A DNA stretch of 61,105 bases from Chitinophagaceae bacterium (GCA_947474435.1 CANJII010000020.1:1-61105); one strand, 5' to 3'. Shown: positions 26,614 to 36,166, counted from the first letter of the stretch. The notes: generated by a model from the sequence alone, not told the origin. Numbers and translations: made by a program.

Positions 26614-28725
26614 TTATTTATCATCAAATTTCGGATTCAAAGTTTCATCTAACCATCCGAAAAATTCACGCTGCCACAATAAACTGTTTTGTGGTTTCAT
26701 TACCCAATGACCTTCGCTTGGAAAATGCAGAAAGCGACTCTTAATTCCCTTGAGTTGTGCCGCCTGAAATGCTTCTTGTCCTTGATTAAACGGTACGCGA
26801 TAATCGAGATCATTGCTGATAATGTAAATAGGTGTATTCCATTTATCTACAAAGTTGATAGGATTAAATTTTGTATAAGTAACAGGCATTGGTTTGGTCC
26901 AGAAATTTCCACCCATGTCCCAATCAGCAAACCACATTTCTTCTGTTGTTAAATACATGCTTTGCAAATCGAACACTCCATCGTGTGCTATAAAAGTTTT
27001 GAATCGCCCATTGTGAATTCCGGCAAGCATGAAAACCGAATAGCCACCGTAGCTGGCGCCAATACAACCCAGTCTGTTTCTGTCAACAAACGGAAGTTTT
27101 GAAATACTGTCAATGGCTGAAAGGTAATCGTCCATGGCCTGACCGCCCCAATCCTTACTGATATCTTCATTCCATTTCGTACCAAAACCCGGTAGGCCGC
27201 GACGATTTGGTGCAACAATAATGTAATTGTTTGCAGCCATCAACTGAAAATTCCATCGGAAAGAATAGAACTGCGACACTGGCGATTGCGGTCCGCCCTG
27301 GCAGTAAAGCAGGGTTGAATATTTTTTTGTCTCATCAAAGTTGGGTGGATAAATAACCCAAACCAATTCCTGTTTATTATCTGTTGTTTTTACCCAACGC
27401 TTTTCAATTTTTCCCATGGAGAGATTATCATAAACAGATTTATTCACTGTTGTGAGTGCAGTGAATTCTCCTGTAGAAATATTTACTTTAAAAATTTCTG
27501 ACGCATGATTCATGTCGCATCTGCTAACCACTAAAGAAGTTGGTGTAATTCCGAATACAGCGTTCACATCCCAGTCGCCATTCGTTACTTGTCTGAAATT
27601 TTTTGTTGAAATATCAGCAACAACCGTTGGTAATGTGATTTCGAAAATCTGATCGGTTGCCTGAAATGTTTCAGTGAAAAATATTTTTTTTCCGTCGGTA
27701 CTCCAGATAATTGAAGCAACAGTTTCATCCCATTCCCTTGTAAGATCAATGCGCTGGTTACTGGAAAAATCATAAAGCATGATTCTGTTTTTATCAGCTT
27801 CAAAACCATCACGAGCCATACTGAGCCATATAATTTTTGAGCCATCAGGTGATACTACAGGGTTTGTATCATAACCATTTAATCCATCCGTAAAATTTAC
27901 AGTTGCATTATTTGTTAAATCATAACTATAAATATCAGAGTTGGTGCTTAGTGCATATTGCTTTCCTGTTTTCTTTTTACATACATAAAATATTTTTTTT
28001 CCATCACCGCTCCACTGCACATCTTCACCACCACCAAAATGTTGCTGTGGACAATCGTATTTTGTTCCGGCCATAATATCATGTGCATCGGTTCCGATTG
28101 TTCCGGCAGAATAAGTAGCCCAGAAAATGTGAGAGTAACTTCCGTCTTCATAACTATCCCAATGACGATACATTAAATCGTCAAACACTTCTCCATCTGT
28201 TTTTGGTAAGTCAGGATATTTTTCCTGAATAGTTTGGTCGAGTTTAACATCGTGTGCATACAAAAAATGTGTTCCATCGGAAGAAACTTTCCCTACGGAT
28301 ATTCCGCCATCAATTTTTGAAATCTGTTTTGCGTTTTTTCCGTTTGCATCTGCTTCCCACCACTGCCCTTTGTAGATGTATCCGATTTTCCCATTGGAAA
28401 GAAACTGAATTCCGCTTTCGCTGCCGAGCGAATCAGTGATTTGTACTGGAGCAGGATTCGGAACATTGCCCTTCATTTTATCTGATTTGGTAATGGATTC
28501 AATATTCAGTGAATACAAATTCCGCTCGCCTTTGTTTTTTTCCATATCATAATTCGTGATTCCGTAAATAACAGTTTTGCCATCAGGTGAAACTGCTTCG
28601 CCACTGACGCGACCGAGTTTCCAAAGCAATTCGGGGGTCATTACTTGTTTTTGTGCGAATGAAATGTTAATGGTGAATACTACAACAACAAGAAGAGAAA
28701 GGAGATTGAAAATTTTTTTACTCAT
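26614..28725 (-). CDS. Secreted S9 family peptidase (DPP/acylaminoacyl-peptidase type)
   Basis: 703 aa. Signal peptide 1-24 (INISFAQ). A WD/TolB-like beta-propeller runs over about 30-430 (for example PDGKTVIYGITNYDM). An alpha/beta-hydrolase domain covers about 440-700 with nucleophile Ser558 in CIGASYGGYSVF, the Asp block ISNDLDYRVPFNQGQ and His in FPSEGHWVMKP. Substrates are probably peptides in the periplasm. Second S9-family enzyme in the window after the one at 53162-55267, from a different subfamily. Confidence 0.93.
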   Translation of the reverse strand: MSKKIFNLLSLLVVVVFTINISFAQKQVMTPELLWKLGRVSGEAVSPDGKTVIYGITNYDMEKNKGERNLYSLNIESITKSDKMKGNVPNPAPVQITDSLGSESGIQFLSNGKIGYIYKGQWWEADANGKNAKQISKIDGGISVGKVSSDGTHFLYAHDVKLDQTIQEKYPDLPKTDGEVFDDLMYRHWDSYEDGSYSHIFWATYSAGTIGTDAHDIMAGTKYDCPQQHFGGGEDVQWSGDGKKIFYVCKKKTGKQYALSTNSDIYSYDLTNNATVNFTDGLNGYDTNPVVSPDGSKIIWLSMARDGFEADKNRIMLYDFSSNQRIDLTREWDETVASIIWSTDGKKIFFTETFQATDQIFEITLPTVVADISTKNFRQVTNGDWDVNAVFGITPTSLVVSRCDMNHASEIFKVNISTGEFTALTTVNKSVYDNLSMGKIEKRWVKTTDNKQELVWVIYPPNFDETKKYSTLLYCQGGPQSPVSQFYSFRWNFQLMAANNYIIVAPNRRGLPGFGTKWNEDISKDWGGQAMDDYLSAIDSISKLPFVDRNRLGCIGASYGGYSVFMLAGIHNGRFKTFIAHDGVFDLQSMYLTTEEMWFADWDMGGNFWTKPMPVTYTKFNPINFVDKWNTPIYIISNDLDYRVPFNQGQEAFQAAQLKGIKSRFLHFPSEGHWVMKPQNSLLWQREFFGWLDETLNPKFDDK

Positions 28726-28861
28726 TAGTTTATTAATTAAGGGTGACGAAAATAATATTGTGATTCAAATATTTTATTCCAAAAAGAATCCGGAATTTTT
28801 TGTTTAAAATTTATCATATGTATTCAAATCTCATTTTCAAGCAAACATTTTTAGCTTTCAT

Positions 28862-29272
28862 TTGCAAAAAATAATTGATTTGAAAACACTTATATACTTT
28901 TTCGCATTTACGATAATTTCAGTTTTGTTTTTTTCTGCCTGCAAAAAACCAATACCGAATGCCGATTATATTTCTAAAGCAGATTGCTCGGTTTTAGTTG
29001 ATAGTTTAAATACATATAACTTATCCGTTAAACCGATTTTCGATTCTTATTGTGCCTATTCTTCGTGCCATGATGCTAATGCGGCCAAAAAAAAAGTAGT
29101 ACTCGATAATTATTCTGATGCGGTTGCATCGGTAAATAAATTTCCAACAAAATTTTTATGTTCCATTAATCAGGATAAAGGAACCAAGCCAATGCCAAAC
29201 AAATTACCACAGATTCCTGAATCATTGATATTGAAAATTACCTGCTGGATTAAGAGCGGAATGCAGGAATAA
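28862..29272 (+). CDS. Cytochrome-c-like lipoprotein
   Basis: 136 aa from TTG 28862; TTG 28880 gives a tidier signal peptide (six residues shorter). No ATG is available. A hydrophobic segment ends in FFSAC, a lipobox, with Cys27 as the acylation site. A heme-like motif YCAYSSCHD has two cysteines four residues apart before His (CX4CH instead of CX2CH), with KPMPNKLPQIPES (Met as possible axial ligand) further on. This resembles the planctomycete-type cytochrome c family common in Bacteroidota lipoproteins. Heme attachment is unproven. Confidence 0.65.
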   Translation: MQKIIDLKTLIYFFAFTIISVLFFSACKKPIPNADYISKADCSVLVDSLNTYNLSVKPIFDSYCAYSSCHDANAAKKKVVLDNYSDAVASVNKFPTKFLCSINQDKGTKPMPNKLPQIPESLILKITCWIKSGMQE

Positions 29273-29306
29273 TTCTTTTAGATTTTATGATTTATAAAAA
29301 AAAATT

Positions 29307-29921
29307 TTGATTGAAGTGTTTGTAAAAGAAAAAAATCGATGTGCATGGTGCACAAAAGGGAATCATGAAATTTATATTCAGTATCATGATGAAGAATGGG
29401 GAACTCCCTTGTTCGATGACCGGTTATTATTTGAGTTTTTAGTATTGGAAAGTTTTCAGGCAGGATTAAGCTGGCTCACTGTTTTGCGCAAGCGCGAAAA
29501 CTTCAGAAAAGCATTTGCGGATTTTGATGCAGTGAAAGTTTCAAAATTCAATCAGAAGAAGTTTGATTCACTGATGATGGATGCAGGAATTATCCGCAAC
29601 AGAATGAAGATTGAAGCGGCAATAAACAATGCAAAATATTTTCTGAAAATTCAGAAAGAGTTTGGTTCGTTTGCAAAATATGTATGGAGTTTCACCAATG
29701 GAAAAACAATTGTGAACCAATATAAAAACTTAGCCGACTATAAATCAAAAACCGAAGTAAGCGATGCAATGAGTGAAGACATGGGGAAGCGCGGTTTCAA
29801 ATTTCGTGGCTCAACCATTTGTTATGCATTCATGCAGGCAACCGGAATAACTGACGATCATACAGCAGATTGTTTCCGTAAAAAGGAATTGAAGGCACTC
29901 AGAAGGAAAATGAAAATTTAA
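29307..29921 (+). CDS. tag: DNA-3-methyladenine glycosylase I
   Basis: 204 aa. Removes 3-methyladenine from alkylated DNA. Seen are RCAWC (Cys12), Tyr26-His27 in YHDEEWG, the catalytic-region LVLESFQAGLSWLTVLRKRE with Glu equivalent to E. coli Glu38, and the C-terminal DDHTADCF (His and Cys four apart) completing the zinc snap. The start is uncertain: TTG 29307, or GTG 29316, as no ATG is in frame before RCAWC. It lies 34 bases after the lipoprotein gene. Confidence 0.94.
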   Translation: MIEVFVKEKNRCAWCTKGNHEIYIQYHDEEWGTPLFDDRLLFEFLVLESFQAGLSWLTVLRKRENFRKAFADFDAVKVSKFNQKKFDSLMMDAGIIRNRMKIEAAINNAKYFLKIQKEFGSFAKYVWSFTNGKTIVNQYKNLADYKSKTEVSDAMSEDMGKRGFKFRGSTICYAFMQATGITDDHTADCFRKKELKALRRKMKI

Positions 29922-30014
29922 TATTGATTTTTGAAATTATTCACTTCCTCATCTTTAACATTCTGCCTGCACTGATAATTTTAAAGCAGGATGAAATTTA
30001 TACCGGATTTATAA

Positions 30015-30755
30015 TTATATAATCATCAGGTATCTAACCCCTTTTCCGGGAGAAGAAATATATTCAAATGTTCCACCAAGAAGTTTCAATCTTTTTTTAA
30101 TGTTTGATAAGCCCATTCCTTTATTTATCTCTTCTTCATTAAATCCGATACCATCATCAAAAAAATTAATTATTAAAGACAACCCGGAATTATTCATTTC
30201 TATTGATACAACAGCTGCATTACTGTGCTTAATAGAATTATGAATCATTTCTTTTAAAATTCGATAGATATGTGTATTGAATTGTTCATTTTTATGTTCG
30301 GTATATTTATCAAGTAAAAGATTAATTTTTATCCCAGATGTCTTCCCTAAAAACGCGGTGACTTCTAACAATGCCGTTTTTAAACCACCCTTTTCATTCG
30401 TAATATTATTTACATCTCTGATTATTGAGCGAATTATTAAAGCAGATTCAGTCATCGCCTCATTGGCTAATTTTAACGAACCGTGTATTTGATCTATATC
30501 TTTCAAATTTAATAAACTGCTAATCATCAATTTTACAGCTGAAACCTGTGGACCTAATTCATCATGGAGATTTTCTGAAATTCGTTGGCGTTCTGTTTTT
30601 TGAATTTCTTCTGTTAATTTCATTCGTTCAGCTTCATGTTTTAATTGTGAACGATAATTTCTAACTACAATTAAAATCACAAACCCAACCATTAAAAAAA
30701 AAGTAGTAGCTAAAGTGAGAATGGAGAGTAGGATTTGCGTTTCTGAGAATTGCAT
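30015..30755 (-). CDS. Membrane-anchored histidine kinase (NarL-partner type)
   Basis: 246 aa. One transmembrane helix at about 9-32, a coiled-coil-like linker (~34-60), a HisKA_3 dimerisation motif with phospho-accepting His64 in ENLHDELGPQ, and a GHKL ATPase domain with Asn173 (EMIHNSIKHS), DDGIGF (200-205) and GMGLSN (213-218). No extracellular sensor domain, so sensing is probably delegated to the membrane protein encoded just upstream, whose gene overlaps this one by 46 bases. The likely response regulator is divergent at 31998. Confidence 0.92.
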   Translation of the reverse strand: MQFSETQILLSILTLATTFFLMVGFVILIVVRNYRSQLKHEAERMKLTEEIQKTERQRISENLHDELGPQVSAVKLMISSLLNLKDIDQIHGSLKLANEAMTESALIIRSIIRDVNNITNEKGGLKTALLEVTAFLGKTSGIKINLLLDKYTEHKNEQFNTHIYRILKEMIHNSIKHSNAAVVSIEMNNSGLSLIINFFDDGIGFNEEEINKGMGLSNIKKRLKLLGGTFEYISSPGKGVRYLMII

Positions 30756-31375
30756 AGAATTGCTTTAATGAAAATTAAATTGGAAAATATTTCTGTGATT
30801 AATTTTATAACAACTATTTGACTTAATGAACCTCCCAAACTGGTTAATATTATTCCTGAAAAAGTGAAGATGATTACATTAACAGCGTAAAAGAAAAAAA
30901 AAGCAAGTGCAACCCAGAATTTTTCATTTTGAAACAGCGAAATTGTAATATCAGAACTTAATTGCACAAGCAGGGAGCCTGAAAGAAAAACCATAATTAC
31001 TGATTGAAACATTCGGATGTAAAAATTATATTTTTCAAACCCGATAAAAACAAAAGTGGTGTAAGCCCAAAGCAATAAATAAATAAATGCTAAAATCAAA
31101 ATGGATTTTGTCAGCCATTTTGATTTTAACCAGTCAATGAAAATAAATGAGACCAATAGATATTCTATTGGATTATATATGTTATAAATACGGATATTAT
31201 TCAGATGATATTTTGCCAACATCAGGCATACTGATTCAACAAGACAAGATAATAATAAGTAAAAAATTAAAACCCTTATGGTTTTATCTGATTTCTTTAG
31301 TAATAGTAAACCGGTTACTGTAGTTATGAATAAAGAAGCATATGAAAGAATTAAAATAAAACTATTTAAACTCAT
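30710..31375 (-). CDS. Multi-span membrane protein, probable sensor partner of the histidine kinase
   Basis: 221 aa with about six or seven hydrophobic helices, e.g. ILSYASLFITTVTGLLLL and SVIMVFLSGSLLVQL. The start ATG at 31375 is preferred over the in-frame upstream start at 31420 because it gives the classic ATGA overlap with the stop of the small Cys protein; its end overlaps the kinase gene by 46 bases. Unknown family, similar in layout to the small membrane proteins that precede sensor-less kinases in Bacteroidota (recollection, not searched). Confidence 0.75.
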   Translation of the reverse strand: MSLNSFILILSYASLFITTVTGLLLLKKSDKTIRVLIFYLLLSCLVESVCLMLAKYHLNNIRIYNIYNPIEYLLVSFIFIDWLKSKWLTKSILILAFIYLLLWAYTTFVFIGFEKYNFYIRMFQSVIMVFLSGSLLVQLSSDITISLFQNEKFWVALAFFFFYAVNVIIFTFSGIILTSLGGSLSQIVVIKLITEIFSNLIFIKAILCNSQKRKSYSPFSL

Positions 31376-31692
31376 TTCATCAGTGGACTGTTTGTAGAGC
31401 ACATATTTGGGCATGGGCACATATCGTCAATACATATTCCGATAATGTCTTCTCCATCCTCATCAGCTGAAACTAATATTGGCATAATCTGATTTACTCC
31501 ATCAATGTTTTTTATGCCTAAATAAATTCTAAAACCCATTGTTCCATTTTGCCCTATTAGAGCATTAATATTATCAACTCCAACAAAGTAAGCTTTTTTG
31601 TTATTGCGATAATCCGTTCTGAATTGAGAAGTATAACCCGCGGCTTCTGCTGTTGGAATTTGTCTTCCTTCTGATCCGTCAAATGTTGGCAT
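31372..31692 (-). CDS. Small protein with C-terminal four-cysteine cluster
   Basis: 106 aa, no signal peptide or membrane helix. N-terminal DGSEGRQIPTAEAAGYTSQFR, a central YFVGVDNINALIGQNGTMGFRIYLGI-like segment (given here in part: GTMGFRIYLGI), then SADEDGEDIIG and a tail with Cys87, Cys92, Cys94, Cys98 (CIDDMCPCPNMC). I recall similar uncharacterised Bacteroidota proteins, but cannot confirm it. First gene of the operon small protein - membrane protein - kinase, with ATGA overlap. The Cys set could bind metal or form disulfides. Confidence 0.8.
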   Translation of the reverse strand: MPTFDGSEGRQIPTAEAAGYTSQFRTDYRNNKKAYFVGVDNINALIGQNGTMGFRIYLGIKNIDGVNQIMPILVSADEDGEDIIGICIDDMCPCPNMCSTNSPLMK

Positions 31693-31997
31693 GTTGTTTT
31701 GTTTTTGGTTTTATGAAAAAAATTAATTGTGATAAAAAATGGTAAAGGGAAAAATTAAATTTCAGAATCGATTTTTTTAATGAGGGATGTTTTTTTCTTA
31801 ATTATTTTAAAAGTATAAAAGTAAACACAGAAAAACAGGAAGGTATAGTATAATTACGATATGAATTGCAGAAATATTTGTTATGAAATAAAACCGCTTC
31901 CATTAAAATCACTATTGTTGTAGTAAATTGATAATGCGATTTTTTTAATATTACTTTCCGTTGATCAATGATTCTTTTTTTTAATAATTATTTTAAC
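31693..31997. other. Divergent intergenic region of the signalling cluster
   Basis: 305 bases between the small Cys protein (minus) and the response regulator (plus). It is strongly AT-rich. I find no exact TAnnTTTG element on either strand and no convincing palindrome. It must contain both promoters if the genes are transcribed from here. Confidence 0.6.
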
Positions 31998-32663
31998 ATG
32001 AATTCGAATTCAGGAAGAAAACAAAGTAAAGTAATAGTGGCCGATGACCATCCGCTATATTTAAAAGCATTAACTGAAACAATTAAAAAATCTGAATTCG
32101 TATCTCAGGTTGAACAGGCAAAAAACGGAGTTGAAGTTTTAAATTTATTGAAACAATCAAAATACGACTTGGTTTTTCTTGATGTATCAATGCCGGAAAT
32201 GGATGGAGAAGAAGCAGCCTATCAGATTTCACTTAATTACCCTGATGTAAAAATTATAGCCGTCAGTATGCATGAGACTTCAGCCACGATTAAGCAGATG
32301 CATATGGCTGGTTGTAAAAGTTATATTTTGAAAGCAGCCGATGAAAAGGAAATTCTTTTTGCAATTAAAAATGTGATTGCAGGAAAAAATTATTTTAATC
32401 AGTTGGTAACTGAAAAATTATTGCTTAGTAACGAGGAAGAAACAAGTGTGCAGTTTCATTTAAATTTCCGGCTGATGCCTAAAGAAATTAAAATTACAAA
32501 GTTGGTGTGTCAGGGAAAAACAAGTAAAGAAATTGCAGCAGAAATTAATTTATCAATTAGAACTATTGAAAAATACCTGGAATTTATTTACCATAAAACC
32601 GGCACTTCAAACCGAATTGAATTATATAATTTTGCTTTGAAACATCAGATCATTAATATCTGA
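31998..32663 (+). CDS. NarL/FixJ-family response regulator
   Basis: 221 aa from ATG 31998; an upstream in-frame start at 31968 would add a hydrophobic decapeptide and is rejected. Receiver domain about 9-125: acidic Asp16/Asp17 (VADDHP), phospho-acceptor Asp62 (VFLDVSMPEMDG), Lys in YILKAADE. LuxR-type helix-turn-helix about 150-215 with LVCQGKTSKEIAAEINLSIRT. It is divergent from the kinase operon, which supplies the probable partner kinase (HisKA_3 type kinases pair with NarL regulators). Confidence 0.92.
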   Translation: MNSNSGRKQSKVIVADDHPLYLKALTETIKKSEFVSQVEQAKNGVEVLNLLKQSKYDLVFLDVSMPEMDGEEAAYQISLNYPDVKIIAVSMHETSATIKQMHMAGCKSYILKAADEKEILFAIKNVIAGKNYFNQLVTEKLLLSNEEETSVQFHLNFRLMPKEIKITKLVCQGKTSKEIAAEINLSIRTIEKYLEFIYHKTGTSNRIELYNFALKHQIINI

Positions 32664-33017
32664 ATTTCCGGAATTCATTTTTTTGAAACAAGCAGAAATA
32701 AATTGTTTGGTCAGCCATTGAAATTACTTGCAATGGAATTTATTTTCAGTAAACAATATTTTATTTTCTTTTATTGAAAGAGGATTTTCTATTGACTTTG
32801 CTTTCCGTTTATAACAAGGTTCGTTGAACCGATAATGAGTCTTAAAATTGACCGCATAAAATATTTCTTGAAATTTCATATCGTAATTCTACTATACACC
32901 AATGGTATCCATCAATCTATTTTTAGTGGATAGAAAAAATGCATTCAAAAAAAATACCGGAATACTGAAATTTATTCATTCGTATTTTTTTTAAAACCAA
33001 CACGAAATATTTTAACC
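32664..33017. other. Intergenic region upstream of the PLD-like gene
   Basis: 354 bases, AT-rich, no open frame of note. Two small inverted repeats are visible: CCATTG/CAATGG at 32715-32720 and 32731-32736, and GGTTC-GTT-GAACC at 32818-32830. Neither is followed by a T run. Their role is unknown. Confidence 0.6.
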
Positions 33018-34685
33018 ATGCGATACAAAAACGAAAAAAAGGATTTAAAACTTTATGCAGTTGCAGGCACCCAAACTGTATTACTGACTTTTGAAATTGC
33101 AAAATCTAAAATCAACAAAAAAAAATTTCTTGGGTTTGATATAAGCCGTAAAGACAAGAATGGAAAAATAATTTCATTAAATGGCTCAAAACATTTCGCC
33201 TCTCTGTTAATCGACAAAAACATTGAGGATGAAAAAATAAAAAAACGTTCGCTCATTCAATCCTTCTTATGGAAAGATTACTATGCTGATCCGGGGCAAA
33301 CTTATACATACACAATAAAAGCTGTTTGTGGTTCGCCAATAAATAATAAAGCTGCATTTGAGGCGAGCATAAAAGTTAAAACCGAAAAACTGCACGACGG
33401 CAAACATTCAGTTTACTTTAACTACGGAGTAACCGGTTCGCAGGCCTATGCAAAAAATTTTAATAATCAACCGCTCAGTAAATTAGCAGGGAAGAAAAAA
33501 GAAGATGCACTTGCTTTTTTAGGAAGAGAATTGTGGCAGGAAGGATTAATAAAATATCTGCAACAGGCGAAAAATAAAAATCATCAATTGTATTGCGCGT
33601 TTTATGAATTTCAGTATCCTGATTTTCTAAAAGAAATAAAGGCAGCTAAAGACAGAGGAGTGAATGTGCAGATTGTTTACAGTGCAATGCGTGACCAGAA
33701 TGAAAAAAATGTTGCAGCAATAAATGCGGAAGGACTTCAATCTATTTGCCATCCACGAACTATTGCCAATCAGCCGCATAATAAGTTCATGGTGTTTTGC
33801 GAAAATAATATTCCGAAGCAAGTGTGGACCGGTTCAACAAACATTACACAAGCCGGAATATTCGGACAGAGCAATACCGGTCACTGGATAAAGGACGCCG
33901 ACATAGCAAAAAAATATTTATCCTACTGGAATTTATTGAAAGATAATCCAACTATGAAGTCTTTATCTGAGGTTTCAGAAAACCAGCAACCCGATACTGA
34001 TTTAACAAAACTGAAGGATGGTGTGTATTTATTTCTCAGCCCGCGACATTCAGCCACACATTTATCAAACTATGCAAACCTCATTGACAATGCAAAAGAA
34101 ATGGTGTGCATGGTTTTCCCTTTTAACATTGATGATGTATTTAAAAAAGTTTACAGAAAGGATAAAGACTACCTGCGCTTTTTACTTTTTGAAAAGAGTG
34201 CACAGGCACAAAGTGTTAAAAGCAACGACATTGATTTAAAAGTTACGGGTGGTGCCATTTATTCAAGTGAAAAAAATCAGCAATGGGTAAAAGAAGTATC
34301 ATCAAAATCAGTAGCCAAGGCAGGCATACTGTATGTGCACAATAAATTTTTCATTATTGATGCTTTAGGAAAAGATCCGATTGTAGTGAGCGGGTCAGCC
34401 AATTTTAGTAAACCATCCATAACAAGCAATGATGAAAACTCAATGCTGATAAAAGGCGATGTGAGAGTGGCTGATATTTATTTAACAGAATTCAGCCGAA
34501 TGTTCGAACATTTCTGGCCGCGCTATTTAGAAAAATATGGCAACAAGAAAACGAAAACAAAAAAAGGATTTCAAAATCCACTGGATGAAAGCTACACCTG
34601 GTTCAAAGAATATTACAACAAAGCAAAATTCGTGTGCAAAAGAAAAAACATGTTTATGAAAATGCAGGGTGCGAAGCAGGGGTGA
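33018..34685 (+). CDS. Phospholipase D-like (HKD) protein with one altered HKD motif
   Basis: 555 aa, no signal peptide. An N-terminal beta-rich region (~1-125, FN3-like: YADPGQTYTYTIKAVCG) precedes two PLD half-domains. The first motif HNKFMVFC (HxKxxxxC) has Cys where Asp is expected, followed by VWTGSTNIT. The second HNKFFIID (HxKxxxxD) is complete and followed by VVSGSANFS. PLD enzymes hydrolyse phosphodiesters using both histidines, so activity is still possible. The substrate may be nucleic acid or lipid. A Lys-rich C-terminus follows. It could also be a defence nuclease, but no partner genes support that. Confidence 0.85.
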   Translation: MRYKNEKKDLKLYAVAGTQTVLLTFEIAKSKINKKKFLGFDISRKDKNGKIISLNGSKHFASLLIDKNIEDEKIKKRSLIQSFLWKDYYADPGQTYTYTIKAVCGSPINNKAAFEASIKVKTEKLHDGKHSVYFNYGVTGSQAYAKNFNNQPLSKLAGKKKEDALAFLGRELWQEGLIKYLQQAKNKNHQLYCAFYEFQYPDFLKEIKAAKDRGVNVQIVYSAMRDQNEKNVAAINAEGLQSICHPRTIANQPHNKFMVFCENNIPKQVWTGSTNITQAGIFGQSNTGHWIKDADIAKKYLSYWNLLKDNPTMKSLSEVSENQQPDTDLTKLKDGVYLFLSPRHSATHLSNYANLIDNAKEMVCMVFPFNIDDVFKKVYRKDKDYLRFLLFEKSAQAQSVKSNDIDLKVTGGAIYSSEKNQQWVKEVSSKSVAKAGILYVHNKFFIIDALGKDPIVVSGSANFSKPSITSNDENSMLIKGDVRVADIYLTEFSRMFEHFWPRYLEKYGNKKTKTKKGFQNPLDESYTWFKEYYNKAKFVCKRKNMFMKMQGAKQG

Positions 34686-34944
34686 TTTTTTTCAATGACT
34701 TTAAAATAATCTACAGTTAATAATTTAAATAATAAAAACAGGGGATGCCGAAAACCTTTATAATGAGAAAGCGTTAAAAAAAACATAACCAAACAAATTA
34801 TGAAACAACACACAGTAAATCGTTCGATGCAGATTAATAATTCGGAGAACATGCTATAAAAATTCGCAAAGCGTACGCGTAACCCTTAAGACGAAAATTA
34901 AAGAACACAAAATATTATCAATTCACTTTTGACAATTCACCATA

Positions 34945-36054
34945 TTAATTCAACTTATACATTTTCCCCGGCATCACTTTTATTACTCCTTTCAATTCCA
35001 AACCAAGCACTGCCGCTGCAAACTGACTGCTGCTAAATTTCAGTTGCAGCATCAGTTCATCTACATGAATCAATTCTTTTTGCTGAATCAAATCAGCAGC
35101 TAATTGCTCATTCACATCTAACTCAGGAAATAATTGTCGCTGCTTGATTGGTTCATTTTTCTTTTCATCGCTTTGCCAGTTCATGATTTCAACAAACTCA
35201 CCAGCACTTTCAATCAATGCAGCTTTGTTTTGCTTAATTAAATAGTTGCAGCCGGCTGAATAATGATCGCCAATTCTGCCAGGCACTGCAAATACATCTT
35301 TGTTATAACTGCTTGCAATTTCAGCAGTAATTAATGCTCCACCTTTTGCTGCTGATTCCACCACAATGGTTGCTTCGCAAATGCCTGCAACTATTCGGTT
35401 TCGTTCCGGAAAATTTTCTTTTCTGAATTCATCCAGTGTTGAAAATTCGGTAAGCAGGCAACCTTGTTCAATAATTTTTTCGGCAGCGCTTCGGTGTTGT
35501 CCGGGGTAAATGGTGTTTAATGGATGACCAAGCACTGCAATGGTTTTCAATCCATATTTCAAAGCAGCACGATGCGCGGCAATGTCAATTCCAAATGCTA
35601 AGCCGCTAACAATGATTGGATGATAGGCAGCAATTTCCTCAATGAATTTTGTGGTCCATTCTTTTCCATAATCAGTTGCGTTGCGGGTTCCTACCAAAGA
35701 AATAAACCGCCCTTCATTCAAATTCAATTCGCCTTTCTGAAAAAGTAAAATGGGGGAGTCACTCACTTGTTTTAAACCGAGCGGATAATTTTCATCAGTA
35801 TAAAAAACAGTTTGAATTCTATGCTTTCGTATAAATTCAATTTCCTTTTCTTGGATTGTGAAATCTTTATAATTACAAATTGCATCAGCAAGTATGGGCC
35901 CAATACCCGGCACTTTTAATAATTGCGATTTCTTTTTTGAAAAAATATTTTCCACTCCGCTGCAATAACTGATTAATGTTTTTGCAATCACATCTCCCAC
36001 TCCCGAAATGCGTGAAAGTGCAAGTGCATATTTTAATTTTTCATCTGACAGCAT
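34945..36054 (-). CDS. dprA: DNA-processing protein DprA
   Basis: 369 aa. DprA binds incoming single-stranded DNA and loads RecA during transformation. N-terminal HhH-like region about 10-70 (LKVPGIGPILADAI), Rossmann-like core from about 100 with SLVGTRNATDYGKEW, VSGLAFGIDIAAHRAAL, FPERNRIVAGI and VVESAAKGGALITAEIA. The C-terminal winged-helix DML1-like domain spans about 310-369. It stands alone on the minus strand. Its presence suggests, but does not prove, natural competence. Confidence 0.95.
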   Translation of the reverse strand: MLSDEKLKYALALSRISGVGDVIAKTLISYCSGVENIFSKKKSQLLKVPGIGPILADAICNYKDFTIQEKEIEFIRKHRIQTVFYTDENYPLGLKQVSDSPILLFQKGELNLNEGRFISLVGTRNATDYGKEWTTKFIEEIAAYHPIIVSGLAFGIDIAAHRAALKYGLKTIAVLGHPLNTIYPGQHRSAAEKIIEQGCLLTEFSTLDEFRKENFPERNRIVAGICEATIVVESAAKGGALITAEIASSYNKDVFAVPGRIGDHYSAGCNYLIKQNKAALIESAGEFVEIMNWQSDEKKNEPIKQRQLFPELDVNEQLAADLIQQKELIHVDELMLQLKFSSSQFAAAVLGLELKGVIKVMPGKMYKLN

Positions 36055-36166
36055 AAAAATAATTGCGTTAAAAATAATTTCAATTCAGAAACGGAGAAGA
36101 GATTGAATCAAAAAACTTTTTTGCAAACATCAGTTGATTATTTTCGAAGCCACAAGATTTCACTTC

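Noticed and set aside
33018-34685. PLD-like protein and the nearby signalling genes as an antiphage defence island
   Set aside because: No helicase, nuclease partner, NTPase or restriction gene is adjacent, and no mobile element or integrase is present. The signalling genes read as an ordinary two-component system.
34800-34859. Short ORF of 19 codons (MKQHTVNRSMQINNSENML) in the gap before dprA
   Set aside because: Too short, no similarity or conserved context. The gap 34686-34944 shows nothing else.
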